Shown piece after piece: positions 29,788-40,375 of a stretch of 56,789 nt of DNA (position 1 is its first letter; each line of letters begins with the position of its first letter). The DNA comes from Bacillota bacterium (lineage in GTDB: Bacteria > Bacillota > Clostridia > Oscillospirales > Acutalibacteraceae): positions 1 through 56,789 of the forward strand of contig JAETPP010000003.1 in NCBI GenBank assembly GCA_021771115.1, read 5' to 3'. The notes below the pieces were generated by a model that was given only the letters and a program-made list of their open reading frames with translations, made no database searches and was not told where the DNA came from. Both the position numbers and the translations under genes were made by a program.

Positions 29788-32406
29788 ATGGCGGATTTTT
29801 CTCCCATGATGAAGCAATATTTCGAGATGAAGGAAAAGTATCCGAATACGATACTTTTCTTTCGCCTTGGAGATTTTTATGAGATGTTCTTTAACGACGC
29901 CAAAACGGTTTCCCAGGAGCTGGAGCTTACTCTGACCGGCCGGGAATGCGGTCAGGAGGAACGCGCACCCATGTGCGGCGTGCCCTTTCACAGCGCGGAA
30001 TCCTATATTGCCAGGCTGGTGGAGAAGGGCTATAAGGTGGCCATCTGTGAGCAGATGGAGGACCCGAAGCTGGTCAAGGGCCTGGTCAAGCGGGATGTGA
30101 TCCGGGTGATCACGCCCGGCACCGTGCTGGAAAACAGCATGCTGGATGAGACGAAAAACAATTATATCTGTTCGCTTTGTTATCAGAATGGAGCGGCCGG
30201 ACTCTGCTTTGCCGATGTTTCCACCGGAGAGCTTTACGCGGATCAGATAGCGGCTCCCGATATGCCGGCACTTTCTCACTTGTTGCTGAATCGGCTGGCC
30301 CGTTACCGGCCCAGCGAGATCTTGCTGGATCCCCAGGCCGCGGATCTTTCCGAGCTGCGGGATTTTATTCGGGATAAGCTCTATGCTTGTGTAGATTGCA
30401 TGGTACGTTCTCTGTACCGGGGTCTTCCGGCTGCCGAGGAAAGAGTTTCCCGGCAGTTCGGGAATAAAAGCATGGCGGAGCTGCTTTTATCGGATAAGCC
30501 CTTGGCCGTATTTTCCTTGAACGCTCTTTTGGAATACTTGGCTCAAACCCAAATAAACGGCCTGGAACGGCTCAGCGAAGTGGAGCTGGACCTGGAGTCC
30601 GCCGCCATGGGATTGGATATCACCGCCAGACGGAATCTGGAGCTGACGGAAACCATGCGCAATAAAGAAAAGCGCGGCTCTCTTTTGTGGGTGCTTGATC
30701 GCACCAAAACAGCCATGGGGAAGCGTTTGATCAAATCCTGGCTGGAGCAGCCTCTTTTGAGTCCTGCAAAAATCACCCTGCGGCAAAACGCGGTGGAAGA
30801 GCTGTATGATTCACCTCAAATTTTGGACGAGCTCTCTGAGCAGCTTACCGGGATCTATGATTTAGAACGCATTATGACAAGGATCGTATACGGCTCAGCA
30901 AACGGCAGAGAGCTTCGTTCTCTTTGTGCCGCGCTGAAAAGGCTGCCGGGCCTGAAGGCTGTTCTGAGTCAATGTGAAGCGACTCTCCTGCAAACTCTCA
31001 ACCGGGAGATCGACAGTCTGGAGGATGTGGCGCAGCTTATCGATGAGTCCATTGTGGACGAGCCTCCCTTCACCATTCGGGAGGGCGGCATCATCCGGGA
31101 GGGCTATCACCAGGAGCTTGATTCCATTCGCCGGGATATGAACGGCGGCACGGAGCTGGTGGCAGCCGTGGAAGCAAGGGAACGGGAACGCACCGGGATC
31201 CCCAAGCTGAAAACAGGGTATAACCGTGTGTTTGGCTATTACATAGAGGTATCCAACAGCTATAAAAATCAGGTGCCGGAGGACTATATCCGCAAGCAGA
31301 CCCTGACAAACGGAGAGCGGTATATCACCCAGGAGCTGAAGGACCTGGAAAACCGCATTTTAGGAGCGCACGACAAATCCGTAGCACTGGAAAGCCGCCT
31401 TTTCGAGGAGATCCGCCGTCATGTGGCGGCACAGCTTTCCAGGGTGCAGGCTGCCGCAAAAGCAGTGGCGGCATTGGATGTGCTGGCCTCCTTTGCCGCG
31501 GTTTCCGTGAAAAACGATTATACCCGCCCGGTGATCAATCTCAGCGGAAAGCTTTATTTGAAGGACAGCCGCCATCCCGTGGTGGAAGCTCTGTTGCGGG
31601 ACGCGCCCTTTGTGCCGAATGATGTGGATATGGATATGAACGACAACCGGGTAGCGATCATTACCGGCCCCAACATGGCGGGAAAATCTACCTATATGCG
31701 GCAGATCGCCATTATTACCATCATGGCCCAGATCGGGTGTTTTGTGCCGGCGGCAGTTGCCGAAATCGGTATTGTGGATCACATCTTTACCCGTGTAGGC
31801 GCTTCCGATGATCTTTCGGCGGGCCAGTCCACCTTCATGATCGAAATGTCGGAGGTGGCGGAGATTCTGAAGCATGCCACGGCAAACAGCCTGATCATTT
31901 TTGACGAGATCGGCAGGGGAACCTCAACCTTTGACGGCATGAGCATTGCCCGGGCTGTGCTGGAGTATGTGCAGGATAAAAAGCTGGTAGGGGCGAAAAC
32001 GCTGTTTGCCACCCATTACCATGAGCTGACAGAGCTGGAGGCCACTTTGCCCGGCGTGAAGAACTTCAATATCGCCGTAAAAAAGAAGGGCGATGACATC
32101 ACCTTTCTGCGCAGGATCGTTCGCGGCGGCGCGGACGACAGCTTTGGCATTGAGGTGGCAAAGCTGGCAGGTGTGCCGGATAAGGTGATTAAGCGGGCAA
32201 AACAAGTACTCTCGGACTTGGAAACGGGAGATGGTATGGAGCGGCCTTTTAGCACGGCGGAACGGTTTGCGGAAGAGCCGGTACAGCTTACCATGGATTC
32301 AGTGGACGGCGAGGTTTTGCAGAAGCTTCGTTCCATGGATGTGAACACCCTCACACCTATCGAGTGCATGAACGCATTATTCGAGCTTCACAATATGCTG
32401 AAATAA
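29788..32406 (+). CDS. mutS: DNA mismatch repair protein MutS
   Basis: MMKQYFEMKEKYPNTILFFRLGDFYEMFFNDA, ITGPNMAGKSTYMRQIA, IFDEIGRGTSTFDGMSIA. Confidence 0.98.
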   Translation: MADFSPMMKQYFEMKEKYPNTILFFRLGDFYEMFFNDAKTVSQELELTLTGRECGQEERAPMCGVPFHSAESYIARLVEKGYKVAICEQMEDPKLVKGLVKRDVIRVITPGTVLENSMLDETKNNYICSLCYQNGAAGLCFADVSTGELYADQIAAPDMPALSHLLLNRLARYRPSEILLDPQAADLSELRDFIRDKLYACVDCMVRSLYRGLPAAEERVSRQFGNKSMAELLLSDKPLAVFSLNALLEYLAQTQINGLERLSEVELDLESAAMGLDITARRNLELTETMRNKEKRGSLLWVLDRTKTAMGKRLIKSWLEQPLLSPAKITLRQNAVEELYDSPQILDELSEQLTGIYDLERIMTRIVYGSANGRELRSLCAALKRLPGLKAVLSQCEATLLQTLNREIDSLEDVAQLIDESIVDEPPFTIREGGIIREGYHQELDSIRRDMNGGTELVAAVEARERERTGIPKLKTGYNRVFGYYIEVSNSYKNQVPEDYIRKQTLTNGERYITQELKDLENRILGAHDKSVALESRLFEEIRRHVAAQLSRVQAAAKAVAALDVLASFAAVSVKNDYTRPVINLSGKLYLKDSRHPVVEALLRDAPFVPNDVDMDMNDNRVAIITGPNMAGKSTYMRQIAIITIMAQIGCFVPAAVAEIGIVDHIFTRVGASDDLSAGQSTFMIEMSEVAEILKHATANSLIIFDEIGRGTSTFDGMSIARAVLEYVQDKKLVGAKTLFATHYHELTELEATLPGVKNFNIAVKKKGDDITFLRRIVRGGADDSFGIEVAKLAGVPDKVIKRAKQVLSDLETGDGMERPFSTAERFAEEPVQLTMDSVDGEVLQKLRSMDVNTLTPIECMNALFELHNMLK

Positions 32407-32496
32407 GAGATGGAACAAGGAAAGCTTTGCTCAGTCCCGGTTTGAGCGGAGTTTCGTAATTCAGTAGAAAAATCGTTATAAAAAGGGGGGATACAG

Positions 32497-34428
32497 ATGC
32501 CGAAAATACGAGTACTGGACAAACAGATCGCAGAGCTGATCGCCGCAGGAGAGGTGGTAGAGCGCCCTTCCTCCGTGATCAAGGAGCTGGTGGAAAATTC
32601 CATGGACGCAGGCGCCAGCGTGATCACTGTGGAGATCCGCCGGGGCGGCATTACCTTTATGCGTGTTACAGATAACGGCTGCGGCATTTCCGCCGAGGAT
32701 GTGCCTACGGCTTTCCTGCGCCATGCCACCAGCAAGATCACACGCCAGGATGATCTGGATTCCATTATGACCCTGGGCTTTCGGGGCGAGGCGCTGGCTT
32801 CTATTTCCGCGGTGTCCCATGTAGAGCTTCTCACCAAAACGGCGGAGGCGGAAACCGGGGTCCGCTATGTGTGCGGCGGAGAAGAAGAGCCTTTGCTGGA
32901 AGAAGCGGGCTGCCCGGAAGGCACCACGATTTTGATTCGGGACCTGTTTTATAACACCCCCGCCCGTATGAAATTTTTGAAAAAGGATTCCACGGAAGGA
33001 AACTCGGTGGCCGGGGTCATTGATAAGCTGGCCCTTTCTCATCCGGAAATTTCCTTTCGCTTTATCCGGGATGGGAAGGAGCTGCTTCGCACGCCTGGCG
33101 ATAATAAGCTTTCTTCCGCGGTTTACGGTGTGTACGGGAAAGAATTTTTATCTACGCTGGCGCCGGTGGACTATGAATATGAGCATGTGAAGGTCACCGG
33201 GTATATCAGCAAGCCCTCCGGAAGCAGGCCCAACCGTTCCATGCAGAATTTCTTTATCAATGGCCGCTATATCCGCAGCCGCACGGCCATGGCCGCCTTG
33301 GAGGAAGCTTATAAAGGCTCTATCATGGTTGGAAAATTTCCCGCCTGTGTGCTCCATCTCTCCTTGGCTTTTGGCGCGGTGGACGTCAACGTTCACCCGG
33401 CTAAGCTTGAGGTGCGCTTTGTCAATGAGCGGCCGATTTTCGACGCAGTCTATCACGCGGTCAAATCAGCGCTGAACACGGGAGACGCGCCGAAGATCAT
33501 GGAGCTGAAGCGGCCTACCATACAGCCTCACGCTCCCATTTTAGAAAAGCATGAGCAAATCAAGCTGCCGGTTTTGGAAAAAGCGCCAAGCGCTCCTGTG
33601 TACACAGCGCCGAAGGCAAAGGAAACCACGGTGCTGCGGGACAGCGTACAGGGAAAGGATTCTTTTCATTCCTTCGCAGAGCGCATTCTGGAATCGGAGC
33701 CTGAAAAAAAGCCTGCTGCGTCTTTTGAAAGGGAACCTGCCGCACCGAGCCTTCCCACAAAAAAGGCCCCTTCTTCGGAAACAGCGGAGTGCCTTCCATC
33801 AAACCCGGAGAAGAAAAATGCGCCTTCAGATGTGGTTTCCAAGCCGATGTTTGGAGAGTTTCATTCCAAAATCCTGGGGGAGGCCTTCGGCACCTATATC
33901 CTTGTGGAATACAGCAAGGACGAGCTGATGTTTATCGACAAGCACGCCGCACACGAGCGGCTGCTTTATGAAAAATTAAAGCAGCAGGGAGAAAGCGGTG
34001 AGGCGCAGACGCTTTTGGAGCCTGTTGCGGTAACGCTGGATCAGGAAGAATATTCCGCCGTGCTTGCCCGCCGGGAAGAGCTTTTACAGGCCGGCTTTGA
34101 AGTGGAGGATTTTGGCAGGGGGGCTATATTGATCCGCTCCGTTCCCTTACTTTTGGATGGCGGAGATGCGGCCGCCTCTATTATGGAAATTGCGGGATAT
34201 CTGGCTTCCTCAAAAAAGGATTTTACCACCGAGCATATGGACTGGGTCTATCATAACATTGCCTGCCGTGCCGCCATGAAAGCGGGAGACACCACCACCC
34301 GGGAGGAGCTGATTTCCCTGGCGGAGGAGCTGGAACAAAACCCGCAGGTGCGCTATTGCCCCCACGGACGGCCCGTCTACATTCTTTTGAAGCGCCGGGA
34401 GATCGAGCGCCAGTTCGGCAGGAGTTAG
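32497..34428 (+). CDS. mutL: DNA mismatch repair protein MutL
   Basis: IAELIAAGEVVERPSSVIKELVENSMDAG, TLGFRGEALASIS, C-terminal endonuclease-type DKHAAHERLLYE. Confidence 0.97.
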   Translation: MPKIRVLDKQIAELIAAGEVVERPSSVIKELVENSMDAGASVITVEIRRGGITFMRVTDNGCGISAEDVPTAFLRHATSKITRQDDLDSIMTLGFRGEALASISAVSHVELLTKTAEAETGVRYVCGGEEEPLLEEAGCPEGTTILIRDLFYNTPARMKFLKKDSTEGNSVAGVIDKLALSHPEISFRFIRDGKELLRTPGDNKLSSAVYGVYGKEFLSTLAPVDYEYEHVKVTGYISKPSGSRPNRSMQNFFINGRYIRSRTAMAALEEAYKGSIMVGKFPACVLHLSLAFGAVDVNVHPAKLEVRFVNERPIFDAVYHAVKSALNTGDAPKIMELKRPTIQPHAPILEKHEQIKLPVLEKAPSAPVYTAPKAKETTVLRDSVQGKDSFHSFAERILESEPEKKPAASFEREPAAPSLPTKKAPSSETAECLPSNPEKKNAPSDVVSKPMFGEFHSKILGEAFGTYILVEYSKDELMFIDKHAAHERLLYEKLKQQGESGEAQTLLEPVAVTLDQEEYSAVLARREELLQAGFEVEDFGRGAILIRSVPLLLDGGDAAASIMEIAGYLASSKKDFTTEHMDWVYHNIACRAAMKAGDTTTREELISLAEELEQNPQVRYCPHGRPVYILLKRREIERQFGRS

Positions 34429-34445
34429 GGGGCGTGTGATCCGCA

Positions 34446-35420
34446 ATGGAAAAAAAGATCCCTGTTGTGGCGGTGGTAGGCCCGACCGCCGCCGGAAAAA
34501 CAGCCTTTGGAATTGGACTTGCCCGGCAATTTGAAGGAGAGATCGTTTCCTGCGATTCCATGCAGGTCTACCGCGGGCTTCCCATCGGCACAGCACAGCC
34601 CACTCCGGAAGAGCTGGCCCAGGCGCCTCATCATCTGGTTTCCTTTTTGGATTTGGAAACCTCCTTCAGCGTTTCCGATTATGTGAACTTGGCCGCCGAA
34701 ACGATCTGTGAGATCAGCGGCAGGGGAAAGCTGCCGATCCTTGTGGGTGGAACCGGCCTTTATGCCAGAAGCTTATTGAGAGGGTTTTCTTTCGAGGAAA
34801 ACTGTCGGGACGAAGACCTGCGGCAAGAGCTGTTCCTTCGAGCGGAGCGGGAGGGAACAGAGGCGCTTTATCAGGAACTGCAAAGCCTGGATCCGGTTTC
34901 CGCCGGTGAGATCCATCCCAACAATGTAAAGCGTGTGATCCGGGCGCTGGAATATTGCAAGCTTGCGGGAGAGCCCTTTTCCCGGCAGGCAGAGCGTTCC
35001 CAAAGCGCCGTTTCTCCTTACCGTTCTCTGATGCTCTGCATTTCTTTCCGCGACCGGGAAAAGCTGTACGACCGCATCGACAGGCGTGTGGACAAAATGA
35101 TAGAAGAAGGCCTTTTAAGCGAAGCGGAAGGCTTTTACCACTTTTGCCGTTCTTTGGAAACGCTGCCCACAGCCGCCCAGGCTATCGGCTATAAGGAGCT
35201 GTTTCCCTATTTTGAAAGCAAGCTGTCTCTTCAGGAGGCGGTGGAAAACATGAAGCGGGAAAGCCGGAGATATGCCAAAAGGCAGATCACCTGGTTCCGC
35301 CGGGAGCCGGAGATCCGGTTTCTTTATCAGGACGATTATCGGAGCCCGAAAGAGCTTTTGCAGGAAGGGATCCGTTTGGTAGAAGAATTCAAAAAGGAGG
35401 CGTCGCTCTGTGAACAGTAA
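34446..35420 (+). CDS. miaA: tRNA dimethylallyltransferase
   Basis: VVAVVGPTAAGKTAFGIGLA, SCDSMQVYRGLPIGTAQPT, VGGTGLYARSLLRG, KRQITWFRRE. Confidence 0.97.
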   Translation: MEKKIPVVAVVGPTAAGKTAFGIGLARQFEGEIVSCDSMQVYRGLPIGTAQPTPEELAQAPHHLVSFLDLETSFSVSDYVNLAAETICEISGRGKLPILVGGTGLYARSLLRGFSFEENCRDEDLRQELFLRAEREGTEALYQELQSLDPVSAGEIHPNNVKRVIRALEYCKLAGEPFSRQAERSQSAVSPYRSLMLCISFRDREKLYDRIDRRVDKMIEEGLLSEAEGFYHFCRSLETLPTAAQAIGYKELFPYFESKLSLQEAVENMKRESRRYAKRQITWFRREPEIRFLYQDDYRSPKELLQEGIRLVEEFKKEASLCEQ

Positions 35421-36717
35421 AAAAGTACAAACTCTCGCCGCGGCGGTGCTTACCTTTCTGCTGCTGATCTATGTGGGCTATCAGGTGTATCTTTCCAATC
35501 ATAAGGGGATCGTCACGGAAACCGCCATGTACGGAACAGTTTCCGATACCCTGCAGGCCAGGGGCTTTGCCATTCGGGACGAAAGGGTCATTACCGATTC
35601 CTACAATGGGGTTTTGACCTATCGTGTGGCGGATGGCACCAGGGTATCCCAGGGCGGCGTGATCGCCGATATCTTTACCAGTGAAAACGATGCCGCGGCG
35701 CAGAATAAAATCGATCGGATCGACCGGGAGATCGCAAATTTACAGCTTCTTTCCAAGCCAGCTGATTTTTTTGCCGCCAATCCCTCCATGATCAGCACGC
35801 AGATCTATTCCGCGCTCGGCGGGATCTTTTCTGAAACGCGGAACAATAATTTTTCTGAGATCTCAGAGCTGAAGGAAAATTTGCAGACAGTACTAAACCG
35901 AAAGCAGTTGATTACCGGGGAAGAAAGCGCGGAGGATTATCAGCTGAGAATTCAGGAGCTGGAGGCGGAAAAGGATCAAATCTCCGCTTCTGCCGGGGAA
36001 GCCATCGACAGCATCCGGTCTCCGGGCGCGGGATATTTTATCAGCAGCACAGACGGCTTTGAAAATGTAGTGGATGTTTCAAAAATACGGGAAATTACTC
36101 CCAATACCGTGCGGGATCTGTTAGGAAGAGAGCAGGGAACAGGCCTGGGTTCCTCTGTGGGCAAGATATGCTCAGATTTCAGCTGGTACCTTGTCTGTGT
36201 GTTTTCCGACAGCGCTATGTGGCGGTTTGAAGATGTGGAAGAAGTATCTTTGGATATTCCTCTGGCCAGCACGGAAACGATCCCGGCAGTGGTGATCGCC
36301 AAAAACAGGGACAGTGAAACAGGGGACACCGCCGTGGTTTTTGAGTGCTCCTATATGGATTCCGATATTGCTTCCGTACGCAATGAAACCGTACAGGTCA
36401 ATGTTCACACCTATTCCGGCGTTTTGGTAAGCGAGCGGGCCCTGCGTTTTTCCGATGTGACCTATACAGAAATCGATGAAAATGGAAATTCGGTGGAAAA
36501 GGTCAAGGAAAATGTAAAAGGTGTGTATATCCAAAATGGACGCCAGCTGGAATTCGTTCAAATTTTCACGGATAAAACAGTGAACGGCTACGCGATTTGT
36601 AAAACAGAACTGAGTGAGGAAGAGAGAGAGGCTTTGGTAACAGAGTCCACCATTCAGCTTTATGACAATGTTGTAGTGGAGGGGACGGATTTATATGATG
36701 GAAAACCAGTACAGTGA
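35410..36717 (+). CDS. HlyD-like membrane-anchored adaptor protein
   Basis: N-terminal TM, lipoyl/HlyD-like barrel region (DSYNGVLTYRVADGTRVSQGGVIADIF), long helical hairpin; starts inside the miaA end. Confidence 0.75.
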   Translation: MNSKKVQTLAAAVLTFLLLIYVGYQVYLSNHKGIVTETAMYGTVSDTLQARGFAIRDERVITDSYNGVLTYRVADGTRVSQGGVIADIFTSENDAAAQNKIDRIDREIANLQLLSKPADFFAANPSMISTQIYSALGGIFSETRNNNFSEISELKENLQTVLNRKQLITGEESAEDYQLRIQELEAEKDQISASAGEAIDSIRSPGAGYFISSTDGFENVVDVSKIREITPNTVRDLLGREQGTGLGSSVGKICSDFSWYLVCVFSDSAMWRFEDVEEVSLDIPLASTETIPAVVIAKNRDSETGDTAVVFECSYMDSDIASVRNETVQVNVHTYSGVLVSERALRFSDVTYTEIDENGNSVEKVKENVKGVYIQNGRQLEFVQIFTDKTVNGYAICKTELSEEEREALVTESTIQLYDNVVVEGTDLYDGKPVQ

Positions 36718-37414
36718 CCGCTGCAGAGATTTTGACGAAAACTATAAGCTGGTAACGGAGAAACTTTGCAAGGCGGCGGAAAAGGCAGGCAGATCCCCTC
36801 AGGATATTACCCTTCTTGCCGCAACAAAAACCGTGCCCCCGGAAGTGATCCACTATGCGATAGAACAGGGGGTCACCTGTATCGGAGAAAACAGGGTGCA
36901 AGAATTTTTAGAGAAATATGAGGCGCTGTGCTCCACCTCCTGTGACCTGCAATTTATCGGCAGGCTGCAGACCAACAAGGTAAAGTATCTCCTGCACAAG
37001 GTCAGCTGCATCCAATCGGTAGACAGCTTCAAGCTGGCTTCTGAAATTTCCCGGCTGTGTCTCCGGGAGAATGCTCACATGGATGTGCTGGTGGAGGTAA
37101 ATATCGGAAGGGAAGAAAGTAAGGGCGGCATTTTGCCGGAGGCTCTGCCGGAATTTGTGGATCAGATCCGGGAATTGCCCGGTATCACGGTTCGGGGGCT
37201 GATGGCGATCCCGCCGGATTGTGGAGATCCGGCCCAACTTTTTCAGTATTTTTCTTCCATGAGACAATATTATGTTGACATAGCGGCCAAAAAATTGGAT
37301 AATGTATCTATGGATTGTCTGTCCATGGGAATGTCTTCGGATTTTCCGGCGGCGATCGAGTGCGGCGCAACGATGGTACGGGTCGGCTCGGCGCTGTTTG
37401 GAAAGAGGAAATGA
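36695..37414 (+). CDS. YggS family pyridoxal phosphate homeostasis protein
   Basis: ITLLAATKTVPPEVI, IGENRVQEFLEKYE, LQFIGRLQTNKVKYLL, LSMGMSSDFPAAIECGATMVRVGSALFG. Confidence 0.95.
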   Translation: MMENQYSDRCRDFDENYKLVTEKLCKAAEKAGRSPQDITLLAATKTVPPEVIHYAIEQGVTCIGENRVQEFLEKYEALCSTSCDLQFIGRLQTNKVKYLLHKVSCIQSVDSFKLASEISRLCLRENAHMDVLVEVNIGREESKGGILPEALPEFVDQIRELPGITVRGLMAIPPDCGDPAQLFQYFSSMRQYYVDIAAKKLDNVSMDCLSMGMSSDFPAAIECGATMVRVGSALFGKRK

Positions 37415-37450
37415 ACCATAGAATTCAGCGATAGGGATGGTGACAGAGAA

Positions 37451-37924
37451 ATGGCAAACCTTCGGGATAAATTTCAAAGGCTGATCAGGCCGCCGGATGA
37501 TGAGTACGAGGATTATTATGATGAGGAAGAGCAGGAAGAGGAGGACTACGGCGATTACGGCGAGCCCAGGCGTTCCTCTTATGCCGCTTTTTCCGCCCGT
37601 ACAGATCCCAGAGAAAATAAAGTGGTAAATTTCAGCGCGAAATCTCAGCTTCAGATGGTGGTGTTTAAGCCCACCTCCTTTGGCGAGGAGGCGCGTAATA
37701 TCGCCGATGAGCTGCTTAAGCGCCACACGGTGGTTCTGAACCTGGAAAAGGCCGATAAAGAGGCAGCAAGGCGCATTGTGGACTTTTTAAGCGGCGTGGC
37801 CTACGCCAATAACGGAAAGCTGAAGCCGATCGCGGCCAACATCGTGATCGTGACTCCCTATAACGTAGATGTGATGGGAGACGATGTTCTGGACGAGCTG
37901 GAGAGCAGCGGGATCTATTTTTAA
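37451..37924 (+). CDS. sepF: Cell division protein SepF
   Basis: Acidic linker then VVFKPTSFGEEARNIADELLKRHTVVLNLEKADKEAARRIVDFLSGVAYANNGKLKPIAANIVIVTPYNVDV. Confidence 0.95.
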   Translation: MANLRDKFQRLIRPPDDEYEDYYDEEEQEEEDYGDYGEPRRSSYAAFSARTDPRENKVVNFSAKSQLQMVVFKPTSFGEEARNIADELLKRHTVVLNLEKADKEAARRIVDFLSGVAYANNGKLKPIAANIVIVTPYNVDVMGDDVLDELESSGIYF

Positions 37925-37927
37925 GCT

Positions 37928-38692
37928 ATGCAGAGAGAAGCAGAAGCTCTTTTGCTGGCAAAGCTGCGGGATGGCGTTTCTCTTTCGCAGAAAAGACCTT
38001 TCTTTTTAGGCTTTTTAGACGAAGCGGAGGCCGCCTCCTGCGAGGCCTTCTTAAAGAAAAGCCGGGAAATAAATTGGCTTTTTTGGGGCGGCTATGAAGA
38101 GGCGGAACGCAGGCTTTTAGGTCTGTTTCCCGATTATCTGGATTCGCAGGCGGAGGATTTTCCGCGGGCGGAATTATTTCCGCTTGTGCCGCTGACCTTT
38201 CTTTTTCGGAAATCAGATCCACTTTCTCACCGTGACTTTTTGGGCTCGTTTATGGCCCTGGGGATCGAGAGGGATGTGATTGGGGATATTCTTGTAGGGC
38301 AGGGGCGCTGTGTAGCCTTTATCCGCAGGGAAATGGAAGCTTATTTTCTCCAGAATTTAAAGAAAATAGGGCGCGTTGGCGTTCGGCTGGTTTCCGGCAT
38401 GGAAGGAGAGCTTCCCTATCAAAGAGAGTTTGAAACGCTTTCCGGCGTGGTGGCTTCTCCCAGGCTCGACTGCCTGGTGGCCTTTTTGTGCCGCACCAGC
38501 AGAGAAAAAGCAGCGGGGCTGATCACAGCCGGAATGGTAATGCGCAATCATAAAGAAGTACTTTCGGTTTCCGAGCAGCTGAAGGAAGGAGATTCCTTAT
38601 CGGTTCGGAAGCATGGAAAGTTTATCATAGATCGGTTAGGCCCCTTGACCGGCAAGGGGCGGCTGTCCGTACAGTGCAGGAAATATAAATAA
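37928..38692 (+). CDS. YlmH family S4-domain RNA-binding protein
   Basis: Position between sepF and divIVA; S4-like VMRNHKEVLSVSEQLKEGDSLSVRKHGKFIID. Confidence 0.9.
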   Translation: MQREAEALLLAKLRDGVSLSQKRPFFLGFLDEAEAASCEAFLKKSREINWLFWGGYEEAERRLLGLFPDYLDSQAEDFPRAELFPLVPLTFLFRKSDPLSHRDFLGSFMALGIERDVIGDILVGQGRCVAFIRREMEAYFLQNLKKIGRVGVRLVSGMEGELPYQREFETLSGVVASPRLDCLVAFLCRTSREKAAGLITAGMVMRNHKEVLSVSEQLKEGDSLSVRKHGKFIIDRLGPLTGKGRLSVQCRKYK

Positions 38693-38707
38693 GGGGGATT
38701 CTTCCAA

Positions 38708-39733
38708 ATGTTGACCGTAAAAGAGATCAATGAGGTAAGCTTCGGAAAGGCCGGGTTTTCAGGGTATAAGCCGGAGGATGTGGATGACTTCATTGACGAG
38801 GTGGCCGCTTCCTTCCAGCAGCTGGAGGCGGAGAGAAACAATGCGCTGAAGCACGCACAGGAGCTCACCGTGCAAAATGCTGAGCTTTCTGCGAAAAATG
38901 CCGAGATCCAGGAAAAATTGGCTATTCTTGCAAAAAAAATCGAGACCTACCGCGAGGATGAGGACGGGATCAAGGACGTACTGCTCAGCGCGCAAAGGCT
39001 GGCAAAGGATTCTGTTCAGGAAGCCAAGGATAAGGCGGCAGTCATTCTGCAGGATGCACAGGACAGCGCCAGAAGGATCACGGAAAACGCAAAAGCCGAG
39101 GCGGAGAAGGCCACCAGGCAGTACATGGTTCAGACAGAGGAAAAGAAGGAAGAACTGGAGGAAATGAAACGGCAGGTTTCCGCTTTCCGCGCTTCTTTGC
39201 TGGAGATGTATAAAAAGCATTTGGAGTGCATCAACCACATCCCCAATTTCCGCCAAAAGGAAAAAACGGAGGAAGAAGAGGAAGCTCCCACGGCTTCAGA
39301 GGTGTATGCGGAGCCGGTGAAGGAAGAACCGGAGGCTGAACCTGCTCCCGCCGCAGAGCCGGAGGCTCCCCAGCCGGAAAAGGTGGTTCAGCTTCCCAAG
39401 GAAACGCCCCATGAGCCCAGGGAGGCAGCCCGGCGTCCGGCGCCTGCTGAACAGACGCCGCAGCGGAAGCCCCAGCCTGCGCAGGCTCCTGTGAGCCATC
39501 AGGAAGAACACAGCCGTCCCACCCTGCATGACCGGGTGGATTACACGGTGGATCAGCGGCTTTCCCCGGAGGAAGAGGAAGAATTTCTGGATGACGATCT
39601 TTCCGATGTGGGGATCGACCTGAAAACCTACAGCAGCATTCCGGAAACGCTGAAGCACGAAAAAGAAAGCCATTTCAGCAATCTGGAATTTGGCGATGAT
39701 GTGGACCTGGGAAAGAAAAAGCGTAAGAAATGA
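38708..39733 (+). CDS. divIVA: DivIVA domain protein
   Basis: LTVKEINEVSFGKAGFSGYKPEDVDDFIDEVAASFQQLEAERN, coiled-coil body, long Pro/Glu-rich tail. Confidence 0.95.
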   Translation: MLTVKEINEVSFGKAGFSGYKPEDVDDFIDEVAASFQQLEAERNNALKHAQELTVQNAELSAKNAEIQEKLAILAKKIETYREDEDGIKDVLLSAQRLAKDSVQEAKDKAAVILQDAQDSARRITENAKAEAEKATRQYMVQTEEKKEELEEMKRQVSAFRASLLEMYKKHLECINHIPNFRQKEKTEEEEEAPTASEVYAEPVKEEPEAEPAPAAEPEAPQPEKVVQLPKETPHEPREAARRPAPAEQTPQRKPQPAQAPVSHQEEHSRPTLHDRVDYTVDQRLSPEEEEEFLDDDLSDVGIDLKTYSSIPETLKHEKESHFSNLEFGDDVDLGKKKRKK

Positions 39734-39738
39734 TTTTG

Positions 39739-39774
39739 CGGGCGCAAATTCAGCAGGATTTGCGCCCTTTTTCA
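39739..39774 (+). terminator. Rho-independent terminator after divIVA
   Basis: GGGCGCAAATtcagcaggATTTGCGCCC followed by TTTTTC. Confidence 0.85.
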
Positions 39775-39838
39775 TCGGATGTCTATGGGTATACTATAGG
39801 CGGCAAGGTCAAAATACAGGGAAAAGGATGGCTGCTTT

Positions 39839-40375
39839 TTGGAAGAAAGAAAACACGTTTCTCATTTTTTACGCGCCGCGGCACTACTGGGCGCCGCCGT
39901 GCTGCTGCTTGCGGTGGATATTGTCGCCAAACGCTGTGTGCTGCGGTATTTGAAGCCTACAGGGCCTATCACCTTGATCAATGGGCTTTTAGAGCTTTCC
40001 TATGTGGAAAATACCGGCGCGGCATTTGGACTTTTCAAAAACATGATGTGGCTGGTCGTCCTGATCACCGTGATCGCTGTAGCGGCTATTGTGGTGCTGC
40101 TGTTCCGTTATCAGAAGCATACTTTTTTCAGCTATGCGTCTTCCGCTTTGCTGATCGCGGGTGGGATAGGAAATCTTCTGGACCGGCTCCTTTATGGCTT
40201 TGTTGTGGATTATATCCATGTGCTCTTTTTTGATTATATCTTTAATTTTGCCGACTGCTGTGTCACAGTGGGTGCGGTGCTGTTTGTGATCCACGTGCTG
40301 CTGATCTCCCTGCGGGAAAAGCGAATGCAGGAGCAGGAGGAAACGAAGCCTTCCGCTTCGGATAATGCCGAATGA
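39839..40375 (+). CDS. lspA: Lipoprotein signal peptidase (signal peptidase II)
   Basis: VENTGAAFGLFK, GGIGNLLDRLLYGFVVDYI, FNFADCCVTVGAVL. TTG start. Confidence 0.95.
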   Translation: MEERKHVSHFLRAAALLGAAVLLLAVDIVAKRCVLRYLKPTGPITLINGLLELSYVENTGAAFGLFKNMMWLVVLITVIAVAAIVVLLFRYQKHTFFSYASSALLIAGGIGNLLDRLLYGFVVDYIHVLFFDYIFNFADCCVTVGAVLFVIHVLLISLREKRMQEQEETKPSASDNAE